64,000 nucleotides of DNA. Origin: Microbacterium sp. 11MF (GTDB taxonomy: Bacteria > Actinomycetota > Actinomycetes > Actinomycetales > Microbacteriaceae). Shown here piece by piece: positions 45,659 to 53,851 of this stretch; position 1 is the stretch's first letter, and each line of letters begins with the position of its first letter. Both the position numbers and the translations under genes were made by a program. Location: positions 1,316,467 to 1,380,466 of the forward strand of contig NZ_KB911459.1 in assembly GCF_000383475.1 (NCBI RefSeq), in the 5' to 3' direction. The notes beneath the pieces were generated by a model. It had not been told where the DNA came from. It did no database searches and saw only the letters and a list, made by a program, of their open reading frames with translations.

Positions 45659-46690
45659 ATGCTCCACATGAAGGCCATCGTCTACCGCACCCCGGGCGCC
45701 TCCGACGTCCTGTCCCTCGTCGAGCCAGAAATCGCCGACCCCGGCGCCGGCGAGGTGCGCGTGCGCATCGCCGTGTCGGGCGTGAACCCGACCGATTGGA
45801 AGTCCCGCGCCGGCGGCACGGCGCGCGCGACTTTCGCCGAGACCGTCCCGAACCAGGACGGCAGCGGAATCGTCGACGCGCTCGGCGACGATGTGGAGGG
45901 ACTCGCCGTCGGCGACCGCGTGTGGGTGCACCTCGCGCAGCACCAGCGCCCCACGGGCACCGCGCAGGAGTACACGGTGGTGCCGGCATCCCGCGCCATC
46001 CGACTCCCCGAGGGCATCGACTTCGCGACCGCTGCGAGCCTCGGCGTTCCCGCCGTGACAGCGCACCGCGCCCTCACCGTCCACGAGGACGGGCCCGCTC
46101 GCCTGGCCCCTGGAGCGCTCGCCGGACGCACCGTGCTCGTCGCGGGAGGCGCCGGAGCCGTCGGTCATGCCGCGATCCAGCTGGCCCGCTGGGCCGGTGC
46201 GACGGTCATCACGACCGTCAGCTCCGACGCCAAGGCGGACCTCGCACGGGCGGCCGGTGCGCATCACGTCATCGACTACACGCAGGGCGACCTCGTCGAG
46301 AACATCCGCGAGATAGCGCCCGACGGCGTCGACCAGATCGTCGAGGTGTCGCTCGCCACGAACGCCGCCGTCGACGCGGAGGTCGCGGCGGGACACGCGG
46401 TCATCGCGTTCTACGCCGACGACAACGGCGACACGTTCAGCATGCCGATCCGGCCCACCTTCGCGAAGAACATCCGTGTGCAGGGCGTCCTGCTCTACAC
46501 GGTCGGAGAACCGGCTCTGGATGCGGCGGTCGCCGACATCACGCGCGCACTCGAAGACGGTGCGCTGCCGGTCGGCGAGGACGCCGGGCTCCCGCTGACC
46601 TGGTTCCCGCTGGCGGAGACCGCGGCCGCGCACGACGCGGTCGAAGCGGCGACGGTCGGCAAGGTACTCATCCGCGTCGCGGAGCTCTGA
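45659..46690 (+). CDS. NADPH:quinone oxidoreductase (zinc-free MDR family)
   Basis: A cytoplasmic medium-chain reductase of 343 residues. MKAIVYRTPGASDVLSLVEP opens the catalytic domain and GVNPTDWKSRAG marks the QOR group. The nucleotide fold has TVLVAGGAGAVGHAAIQLAR and WAGATVITTVSSDAKADLAR. The structural-zinc Cys cluster is absent, so it is a quinone reductase rather than an alcohol dehydrogenase. The electron acceptor is unknown. The start is set by the -10 six bases upstream. Confidence 0.88.
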   Translation: MLHMKAIVYRTPGASDVLSLVEPEIADPGAGEVRVRIAVSGVNPTDWKSRAGGTARATFAETVPNQDGSGIVDALGDDVEGLAVGDRVWVHLAQHQRPTGTAQEYTVVPASRAIRLPEGIDFATAASLGVPAVTAHRALTVHEDGPARLAPGALAGRTVLVAGGAGAVGHAAIQLARWAGATVITTVSSDAKADLARAAGAHHVIDYTQGDLVENIREIAPDGVDQIVEVSLATNAAVDAEVAAGHAVIAFYADDNGDTFSMPIRPTFAKNIRVQGVLLYTVGEPALDAAVADITRALEDGALPVGEDAGLPLTWFPLAETAAAHDAVEAATVGKVLIRVAEL

Positions 46691-46721
46691 GTCCGCACGC
46701 CACCGCCTGACAGTGGCGAAG

Positions 46722-46766
46722 GGATGCCGCGGGTCGCACCTTCTGCGAGGGCGACCCGCGGCATCC
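46722..46766. terminator. Bidirectional terminator between qor-like gene and RG lyase gene
   Basis: Perfect 16-bp stem (46722-46737 with 46751-46766) with a 13-base loop between convergent genes. Its arms contain the over-used GGATGCC/GGCATCC word. Confidence 0.8.
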
Positions 46767-46769
46767 GTC

Positions 46770-49700
46770 TCAGCGGACGACGACCGTCAGCGGAGTCGAG
46801 CGGGTCGCGCCCGCCTCGTTGCGGTACTCGACGACGTACTCGTACGTGCCCGGGGCACGGCCCGTGACCGCGGTGCGGGTGCGCTGCGCATTCGGCGACG
46901 CGGCGGCGAGCTGCTGCTCGTCGATGACCCTCCCGTTCTCGTACAGCGCGTACGAGGTCGCGTTGGTCCCCCACCACAGGTTCGACGTGACCGTGTAGGC
47001 GCCGTCCCGATCGTGGTTGTCGTGCGAGAGCACGGGCGTTCCGGGAGCGGCATCCGTCACGGTGACGGTGATCGACGTCGTCTCGGTGACACCGGCCGCA
47101 TTGATCAGCTCGCCCGTGTAGACGTACGTGCCGTTCGAGCGGCCGGCGATCGGCACCGCGACCTGCTGCGCCCGCGGCGATTGCGGGGTCAGAAGGCGGG
47201 TGTCGAGGAGTTCGCCGTTCTCGTACAGCCGGAACACGGAGCCGTTGACGCCCCACCACAGGTTCATGGTGACCGTGAACGATCCGTCGCGCAGGCCGTC
47301 ACCCCACCCGCTGTCGCTCGTGAGCGCACCCCGGCCGGGCCGGGCGGTCGCCCCTTCGTCGGCGTATACCGAGAACCGGGACTCCGTCGTCGCGACGAGG
47401 CCGTCGTGGTTGACGGCCCGGACCGTCAGCACGTGGTCCCCGGCCTTGTCCGACAGATCGATGACGGCGTCGGCCGCGATCGGCTCCCCGTCGAGGGCGA
47501 CGTCGAGGTTCCGCACGCCGGACTCGGGGTCTGCCGCTGACACCCCGAGCGCGAGCTCGCCGCTGTCAGGCAGGAGCGCACCGTTCTTCGGGAGACCCGA
47601 GATCACCGGAGCGGTCTCGTCGGCACCGCCCGAGGGACCACCCGTCACGGCGATGCGCGGCATCGGAGCCGGTTCCATGCCGTCGCCGATGAAGAAGCTC
47701 GGGTGCGGCGGCTGGTTGTAGCCGGTGTTCTGCCAGGCGACCGCGACCCGGTACTGCATGTCGTGCATAAGCGTCGGGATGCGGATGTCGGTCTCGTCGG
47801 AGGTCGAGTAGATGCGCAGCTCCGACGAGTCCGCCGAGCGCCACACGATCTCTTCGCGCCAGTCGCCGAACAGGTCGGCCTGGAGGTTGGGCGTACCCTT
47901 CGTGCCGTTGTTCGACCGGGCCCCGGCATCCGAGAGGATCGTCTTCTGCTCCCCGGCCGCCCAGTCCCACTTCGCGACGACGGGCGTGCCCTGCGATGTC
48001 GTGGCATCCCAGTCGTGGTCGACGATCTCGCGCAGCGGGTCGCCGTCGAACCATGCGAGGAAGTTCGCCGCCGGGATGCGGTCCCCGATGACCTCGCCGT
48101 CGGCGGCGACGAGAGTCCCGGTCCGGGAGTTCCACGCGGCGTCGCCGCCGACGGCCCAGCCTTCGGCGCCGGGATGCCGCGGGTCGATGTCGCCCATGGC
48201 GGCACGGCCCGTGTCGACGGTGGCGGGAATGCTCCAGAGCACCTCTCCGGTCTTCGCGTCGCGGTACGTCGCGCCGCGGTTGCCCGATGCCGCCATGTTC
48301 TCGTGGGCGGCGAAGGCCTCGAGGCCCGGTCGCGACGGGTCGAAATCGCTGACGTGCAGCGCGTCGCCGTGGCCGAGCCCCGTCGAATAGAGGAGCTCCC
48401 CGTCGTCGTCGATCGTGGCCGAGCCGAAAATGATCTCGTCCTTCGCGTCACCGTCGACGTCGGCGACCGACATGGAGTGGTTACCCTGCCCGTACAGGGC
48501 TTCGGCACCGTCCTCGTCCGAATCGGCGACCCACCGCGTCGTCAGCTTCTCGCCGTCGAAGTCGACGGCTGCGACGACGGCACGCGTGTAGTACCCGCGG
48601 CTGAAGATCGCGCTCGGGTGCTCGCCGTCGAGGTACGCGACGGACGCGAGGAACCGGTCGACCCGGTTGCCGTAGGTGTCGCCCCACGATCCGACGTCGC
48701 CGCGCTGCGGGATGTAGTCGATCGTGTCGACCGCCGCGCCCGTCAGGCCGTTGAAGACCGTCAGGAACTCCGGGCCCTGCAGGACGTACCCCGAACTGTT
48801 GCGGTGGTCCGCGCTGGCATCGCCGATGACGCGCCCGGCGCCGTCGACCGTGCCGTCCGCGGTCCGCGTGATCAGCTCGGCACGGCCGTCGCCGTCGAAG
48901 TCGTAGACCATGAGATCCGTGTAGTGGGCGCCCGCTCGGACGTTCACGCCCAGGTCGATCCGCCAGAGGCGCTCGCCGTCGAGCCGGTAGGCATCGACGT
49001 AGACGTTGCCGGTGTAGCCGCCCTGCGAGTTGTCCTTCGCGTTGGACGGGTACCACTTCACGATGAGCTCGTACTGTCCGTCACCGTCGACGTCGCCGAC
49101 GGTGGTGTCGTTGGCCGAGTAGGAGTAGGGCTGACCGTCCTTCGTGTAGGCGTCCGCCGGCTTCTGGAGCGCAACCGTTCGGTACGCCGCGGTCTGCACA
49201 CGCACCGGATCGGACTCGGTCGTCTCGACGGTCTCGTCGCCCGACCCGCTCAACCGGGTGACGAAGTACTCCGAAGCATCCGTCCCATCGGGGTCGAGCA
49301 GGTTGGTCGACGCGGTGATCGGCGCCGTGGCGATGCGCCGACCGTCACGGTACACGTGGAAACCCGCGTCGGCCGGGTCGGTGCCCAGCAGTCGCCACGA
49401 CACGAGCACGCCGTCATCGGTCCGGACCGCGGCGACGCCACGATCGAGGTACTCCGCCTGGCGCTGCAGCACCGTCGGCGCCGCCGTCTCGTACGGGTCG
49501 GATGCCGCACCGGCACCGCCCACGCCGACCGGGACGACCGTGTAGAAGTACGGCACCGTGGTCAGCACACCGTCGTCGTCGATGAAGCGCGGGACGTCAG
49601 TCGTGCCGACGAGGGTGCCACGCTCGCCCTCGACCTCTGAGCGGAATACGAGGAAGTAGAGGCTGTCATCGGCGGCCGCCCAGGCGAGCTCGACCTCGCG

Positions 49701-52010
49701 CGGGTCGATGCGGACGGCGTCGATGCCCGTGGGCTTGCCGGGGGCGTCGACGTCAGGGTCGATCAGGCTCGTCTCGACCTTGGCCGACGGCACGGATTCG
49801 AGGCCCGTCCGGTCCACGGCGGTCACGTGGTAGCTGTAGTCCAGTCCGACGCGCGCCGTCCGGTCGGTGTACGCCGGCTCGGTGCTGCTGCCCACGAGCG
49901 CCGGGGCGGTGTCGAAGGCGGACGATCGGTAGATGTTCCAGGTGAGGCCGGATTCGGCATCCCATGCCAGGTCGATCTCGGGAGCGGCGGGGTCCGCCTC
50001 GACGCCCGTCACCTTCAGCCCCGTCGGGCCGAGGAGGATGGGCGTGATCTCGAGTCCGTTCAGACGCGTGCCGGCAGCGGCGCCGTAGGCCTCGATGTTC
50101 AGCTGACCGTCGGTGACGAGGAAGGGTCCGCGGAGGACGGCCGCGACCGAGCCTCGGCCGGCGTTGCCCGTTCCCGCTTCCTTCCCCTCGACGCGGAAGC
50201 TCGTGCGGGTCGACCCGATCCAGTCGCCCGAGAACGTCTTGACCGAGTAGGTGCCGTTCGGGACGTCGAGCGCGAAGGTCGAGCTGTCGCCCGGGAGGAC
50301 GAAGTCGCGGATCAGGTCGTTCGACCCCTCGGAGGCGCCGCGGTCACGCCCCGCGTTGGCGGGCAGCGTGTTCGTGAAGCCGTACCCGCGGTCTCTCGTG
50401 TACCCGAGGTTCGGCGTGATCTCGGTGTACCCGGCGGCGAGCGGGTTGCCGGCGAGCTGGAAGTCGAACCGGTAGGCGGCCTGCTTGGTGGTGAACTCCA
50501 CCGGCGCCGACGGTTCGGATTCGCCGCGACCGTTGACCGCGACGACGCGGTAGCGGACAGTCGCACCTTCGCTGAGACCCTGCACGATCGTCGTGGGCTG
50601 GGTCACGGTGCCGACCAGAGTCCAGGTGTCCTCACCGGCCGCCTGACGGAACACCTTGTAGATGTCCGCGGTCGGCACGGCGTCCCACTTCAGGGTGGCC
50701 CCGGCGTTGCTGATGGCGCCGGCGACGAGCTTCTGCGGGGCGGCTGGCGCATCGGCCGGGGGCTCCGTGTCGGTGATCTCGTCGGCGAGGGGGATGTCGA
50801 GGGTGCTGATGCCCTGGGCCACCAGGCGAGCCATCTGGATGGCGCCGTACTCCTGGAAGTGCGTGTCGTCGACCGTTCCGGCGGGCCGGTTGGGGAACAC
50901 TCCCGGGTCGACGTGCAGGAAGACGGCCTTGGCCGCTTCGGGGCCGATCTCGTCGAGGTAGGCGCGGCTGGATGCCGAGAGGTCGACCAGCGACACGTCC
51001 TCCTCCGCGGCGAGCTCGGTCATCTTCTCGACGTACTCGGGGAAGCTCACGCGGAAGAGCCCGGTCTCGGGGTCGAAGTTCCGGCGGGAGACGGGCGTCA
51101 CGAGGACCGGGGTCGCACCGCGCTGGCGCGCGCCCTCGACGTACGTGCGGAGGTACTCCTTGTAGTCGGCCGGCGAGGCGTAGCGGTCGTCCACTCCCTG
51201 CGTCGCGTCGTTGTGGCCGAACTGCGCGAACAGGTAGTCGCCGGGGCGGATCGCGCGCAGCACCTCGTCGAGGCGGCCCTGCGTGAGGAAGTTCTTGGAC
51301 GAGCGCCCGCCGATCGCGTGGTTCTTGACCGCGACGTCGTCGGAGAGGAAGCGCTCGAGCATCTGGCCCCACCCCGCCTGCGGCGCGTACGCCGTCGCGT
51401 CGTAGGTCTGGACGGTCGAATCGCCCGTCAGATAGGTGGTGGGCACGGCGCCGGCGGTGCGCTCGGGCAGCCGCGTGATCGTGAGCGCGTTGAGGGATGC
51501 CGCTCCGCCCGCGATCTGCATAGTCAGGCGCCCGTCGACGAGGGCGATGGGGAACGCCATCTCGAGGTACTCCCCTGCCGCCTTCGCGGTCGGCTGCACC
51601 TTGGCCATCGATTCAGCCGTGATCGCGATGTCCGTTGCGCCCTCCGCATCGCCGGCGACGAGCGACACCGAGTAGTCACCCGGCGCGAGGTCGACCTCGA
51701 AGGTGCCGCCCTGCGCCGCGACGAAGTCGGACCGCACGGCGTCGTCGCCGCCGCGATCGACATCAGGGTCTGCGGATGTGGGCGCCGTGGAGAAGCCGTA
51801 CCCCCACTCTGAGTCGAACGCCGTCGCGGACGTCACGCCGAGCGCGCCGGAGGCGACGGCGCCAGGCCCGAAGTCGAACGCGACGACGTCGCCGTCGGGG
51901 AGCGGCGCGGGCGTGTCTGCAGCGGCCGCGGGCGCCGCAGCGATGAGCGACGCGGTGAGTGCGGCCGCGGACGCGAGAGCGAGCGCGGAGCGGGGACGGC
52001 GGATGGGCAT
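46770..52010 (-). CDS. Secreted bifunctional rhamnogalacturonan acetylesterase / PL11 rhamnogalacturonan lyase
   Basis: A 1746-residue exported enzyme against the pectin backbone. It has a signal peptide (1 to about 32), a galactose-binding-like domain (VVAFDFGPGAVASG on), then an SGNH esterase (CE12-like) with YLTGDSTVQTYD (S198), GHNDATQG and DDTHFQEYGA (D381, H384). Fibronectin-type domains follow, then a second galactose-binding-like module (about 515-650) and more FN3 units. From about 853 to 1455 is a PL11 lyase (EYLDRGVAAVRTDDGVLVSW; repeated DVDGDG and DFDGDG calcium-type loops; SYSANDTTVGDVDGDG). Two C-terminal repeats share an NLWWGxN motif. AGGAGG precedes the ATG. The fusion would remove acetyl groups and cut the same chain. 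Confidence 0.9.
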   Translation of the reverse strand: MPIRRPRSALALASAAALTASLIAAAPAAAADTPAPLPDGDVVAFDFGPGAVASGALGVTSATAFDSEWGYGFSTAPTSADPDVDRGGDDAVRSDFVAAQGGTFEVDLAPGDYSVSLVAGDAEGATDIAITAESMAKVQPTAKAAGEYLEMAFPIALVDGRLTMQIAGGAASLNALTITRLPERTAGAVPTTYLTGDSTVQTYDATAYAPQAGWGQMLERFLSDDVAVKNHAIGGRSSKNFLTQGRLDEVLRAIRPGDYLFAQFGHNDATQGVDDRYASPADYKEYLRTYVEGARQRGATPVLVTPVSRRNFDPETGLFRVSFPEYVEKMTELAAEEDVSLVDLSASSRAYLDEIGPEAAKAVFLHVDPGVFPNRPAGTVDDTHFQEYGAIQMARLVAQGISTLDIPLADEITDTEPPADAPAAPQKLVAGAISNAGATLKWDAVPTADIYKVFRQAAGEDTWTLVGTVTQPTTIVQGLSEGATVRYRVVAVNGRGESEPSAPVEFTTKQAAYRFDFQLAGNPLAAGYTEITPNLGYTRDRGYGFTNTLPANAGRDRGASEGSNDLIRDFVLPGDSSTFALDVPNGTYSVKTFSGDWIGSTRTSFRVEGKEAGTGNAGRGSVAAVLRGPFLVTDGQLNIEAYGAAAGTRLNGLEITPILLGPTGLKVTGVEADPAAPEIDLAWDAESGLTWNIYRSSAFDTAPALVGSSTEPAYTDRTARVGLDYSYHVTAVDRTGLESVPSAKVETSLIDPDVDAPGKPTGIDAVRIDPREVELAWAAADDSLYFLVFRSEVEGERGTLVGTTDVPRFIDDDGVLTTVPYFYTVVPVGVGGAGAASDPYETAAPTVLQRQAEYLDRGVAAVRTDDGVLVSWRLLGTDPADAGFHVYRDGRRIATAPITASTNLLDPDGTDASEYFVTRLSGSGDETVETTESDPVRVQTAAYRTVALQKPADAYTKDGQPYSYSANDTTVGDVDGDGQYELIVKWYPSNAKDNSQGGYTGNVYVDAYRLDGERLWRIDLGVNVRAGAHYTDLMVYDFDGDGRAELITRTADGTVDGAGRVIGDASADHRNSSGYVLQGPEFLTVFNGLTGAAVDTIDYIPQRGDVGSWGDTYGNRVDRFLASVAYLDGEHPSAIFSRGYYTRAVVAAVDFDGEKLTTRWVADSDEDGAEALYGQGNHSMSVADVDGDAKDEIIFGSATIDDDGELLYSTGLGHGDALHVSDFDPSRPGLEAFAAHENMAASGNRGATYRDAKTGEVLWSIPATVDTGRAAMGDIDPRHPGAEGWAVGGDAAWNSRTGTLVAADGEVIGDRIPAANFLAWFDGDPLREIVDHDWDATTSQGTPVVAKWDWAAGEQKTILSDAGARSNNGTKGTPNLQADLFGDWREEIVWRSADSSELRIYSTSDETDIRIPTLMHDMQYRVAVAWQNTGYNQPPHPSFFIGDGMEPAPMPRIAVTGGPSGGADETAPVISGLPKNGALLPDSGELALGVSAADPESGVRNLDVALDGEPIAADAVIDLSDKAGDHVLTVRAVNHDGLVATTESRFSVYADEGATARPGRGALTSDSGWGDGLRDGSFTVTMNLWWGVNGSVFRLYENGELLDTRLLTPQSPRAQQVAVPIAGRSNGTYVYTGELINAAGVTETTSITVTVTDAAPGTPVLSHDNHDRDGAYTVTSNLWWGTNATSYALYENGRVIDEQQLAAASPNAQRTRTAVTGRAPGTYEYVVEYRNEAGATRSTPLTVVVR

Positions 52011-52394
52011 GGGTCCTCCTGGACGTCGTCGGCGAGAAGGCGCGCCGGACGACCCGCACCGGAGGGGCGCTGGACGATCCGACAACCTCGAGACATGGGG
52101 GCTTACGTCATGTCGTGAGCCCACGCACCACCATCATTGGAAAGCGCATTCCGGCTCAATGCGACCGATCCTGGCACGGCTGACAGAGCTTGCGCAAGGC
52201 ATCCATCCGAAAGAATGAATCGTGTCAATCGGCTGGAGCGAGGGCATTCCGTTTTCGGTCCGAGCGCCTGCATCATCGTCGCGCCACGCCCGCGTCGGAG
52301 ATCGGAGGGTCGGACGCCCCTGCACGGGCACAGATTCGGGCCCGCACACCCGAAGGTGCGCGAGCCCGAATTCATGCTGACGGATGCCGCCGGA
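52011..52394 (-). promoter_or_regulatory. Promoter region of the RG lyase gene and 3' flank of the ice-binding gene
   Basis: A 384-base gap. Nearest the lyase gene is its leader with AGGAGG. Two palindromes with central CG follow: GGAAAGCGCATTCC (52139-52152; 12 of 14 symmetric) and CTTGCGCAAG (52189-52198; perfect), their centres 48 bases apart. LacI-family repressors of sugar-use genes bind CG-centred palindromes of this kind, so pectin- or catabolite-linked control is likely. The terminator of the neighbouring gene is listed separately. No small ORF is supported. Confidence 0.45.
52334..52371 (-). terminator. Terminator of the ice-binding-like gene
   Basis: A 17-bp stem (52334-52350 with 52355-52371, two wobble positions). 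In RNA the minus-strand loop reads UUCG closed by C-G, an unusually stable tetraloop. It lies 24 bases after the stop at 52395. Confidence 0.8.
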
Positions 52395-53624
52395 TCAGCG
52401 GCGTGCGGCGCGGCGTCTCGCTGCGAGGACGATGGCCAACGCGCCACCGGCGAGCAGGACACCGGAAGCCGGAAGAAGCAGCCAGGGATAGCCGGTCGCC
52501 CCGGTCTCGGCCAGGCTTCCCGACCCTCGGTTCGCGGACTCGTCGACCGCAGGGCGATCACCCGTCGTTCCGGATCCGGTGCCGTCGCCGGGCGTCCCGG
52601 GTCCTTGCGGAGTTCCCGGCGTTCCCGGTGTTCCGGGCTGGGTCGGCGATCCAGGGGTGCCGGGCTGCGACGGGGTTCCCGGACTTCCGGGCGTTCCGGG
52701 CTGGGTCGGGGTCGGCCCAGCGGTCGGGGTCGGGGTCGGGGTGGGGCTCGGAGATGCTGACGGTGACGGTGACGGAGCCGGTGTCGGAGTCGGAGTCGGT
52801 GTCGGTGTCGGAGTCGGGGTGGCCGTCGGCGTCGGAGTCGGGGTGGGGGTGACCGGCCCGTCGGTGTCGCAGCCCGGTGCGGTGAAGACGTTGTTGTTCA
52901 GCGTGACCGCGCCCGTGCGAGCCAGCGCGCGCCCTTCCACCGTCGTCCCGAAATCGACGGTGATGGAGGTGAGGGCCATGACGGTGCCGACGAAGTCGGT
53001 GCCCGTGCCGAGGGTCGCGGAGCTGCCGACCTGCCAGAAGACGTTGCACGCCTGCGCACCACCGGTCAAGGCGACTCTCGCGCCCGAGCCCGTGATCAGG
53101 GTTTCGGGGACTTGGAAGATCCAGACGGCGTCAGGACCGCCTCGGAGGGTGACCGTGCCGGTCAGGCCTGCAGTCGAGGAGAAGCTGTACACGCCCTCGG
53201 TCAGCTCGCGACCTCCGAGTTCGGTCGGCAGAGTCGCATCGGATGCTTGCCCTGCGGCGTTGTTGTATGCCGTCTTGAGGTCGATCTTCGCCTGCCGTGC
53301 TTGTGCGTCGGCCGCGTGGGTCTCGCCTCCGATGACAAGGCCCGGGGGGAAGCCCGTGATGGCTGAACCCGGGGCGACACCGAGGTCGCCGTTGACGACG
53401 GTGGGGGTCGCGGTGTTGGTCACGGTCGACCCACCCAGGACGAGGTACGAGTCGGCGGTGCCGAGTCCGATGGATGTCGCGGCGTACGCGCGAGGAACGC
53501 CGGCAGCGAAAGACAGGCCGGCTACCGTGACGACGGCCGCGGCCGAGAGTGCGATCACCCGATTCCGCGTGCGGCGCGAGGGGTGAGGATGACGAGAGGT
53601 CTGGGTTCCCATGGGAACCGCCAT
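52395..53624 (-). CDS. Ice-binding-like (DUF3494) surface protein with sortase tail
   Basis: A 409-residue exported, wall-anchored protein. After a signal peptide (1 to about 48, ending VPRAYA) comes a DUF3494 beta-helix (about 50-250): VLGGSTVTNTATPTVVNGDL, AVWIFQVPETLITGSGA, NVFWQVGSSATLG, TVEGRALARTGAVTLNNN. A low-complexity PT repeat and a PGTP/PGSP-type repeat follow as a wall-spanning stalk. The end is LAETG, a hydrophobic helix and RRRAARR, a sortase E-type signal. The fold is used for ice binding in some relatives but also for adhesion, so function is open. GGGGA precedes the ATG at 53624. Confidence 0.88.
   Translation of the reverse strand: MAVPMGTQTSRHPHPSRRTRNRVIALSAAAVVTVAGLSFAAGVPRAYAATSIGLGTADSYLVLGGSTVTNTATPTVVNGDLGVAPGSAITGFPPGLVIGGETHAADAQARQAKIDLKTAYNNAAGQASDATLPTELGGRELTEGVYSFSSTAGLTGTVTLRGGPDAVWIFQVPETLITGSGARVALTGGAQACNVFWQVGSSATLGTGTDFVGTVMALTSITVDFGTTVEGRALARTGAVTLNNNVFTAPGCDTDGPVTPTPTPTPTATPTPTPTPTPTPTPAPSPSPSASPSPTPTPTPTAGPTPTQPGTPGSPGTPSQPGTPGSPTQPGTPGTPGTPQGPGTPGDGTGSGTTGDRPAVDESANRGSGSLAETGATGYPWLLLPASGVLLAGGALAIVLAARRRAARR
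52580..52860 (-). repeat. Coding low-complexity repeats (PT-rich and PGTP/PGSP)
   Basis: Two tandem arrays inside the DUF3494 gene. At about 52750-52855 short GGTGTCGG/GGAGTCGG-like units encode alternating Pro-Thr/Pro-Ser. At about 52590-52720 units of roughly nine bases encode PGT/PGS/PGQ triplets. Units differ in third positions. Such arrays change length by slippage, altering stalk length. Confidence 0.75.
53604..53619. repeat. 16-bp perfect palindrome at the start of the DUF3494 gene
   Basis: GGTTCCCATGGGAACC spans codons 2-7 of the coding sequence and contains an internal ATG. Its place could allow a hairpin over the start region or binding of a dimeric regulator. Function unknown. Confidence 0.5.
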
Positions 53625-53851
53625 TTCTTCCCCGCAGATGGAGGGGAGCACGGCCCGAAATGGGCCAATGCCAACCTACGCCGCCTTCCTCGAAACGCCT
53701 ATTGATCTGGGGATATTCGCCCTGTGAAGGGTACGAGACTGGGAATGTGTCTCGCGTCAGCCTCGTATCCGTCTGGCACTCTCACGCCGACACCGTCGGT
53801 GGGCTAGCCTTCATCGCCCGTGACGCGACTCGCGGTGAGAACCTGGGGGGA

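Noticed and set aside
49827-51812. A 661-codon open frame opposite the RG lyase gene
   Set aside because: Antisense shadow of the PL11/esterase gene, low-complexity composition.
52580-52860. CRISPR array or intergenic satellite
   Set aside because: The repeats are in frame inside a gene and encode Pro-Thr and Pro-Gly-Thr runs. There are no spacers, and no CRISPR array was seen anywhere in the window.
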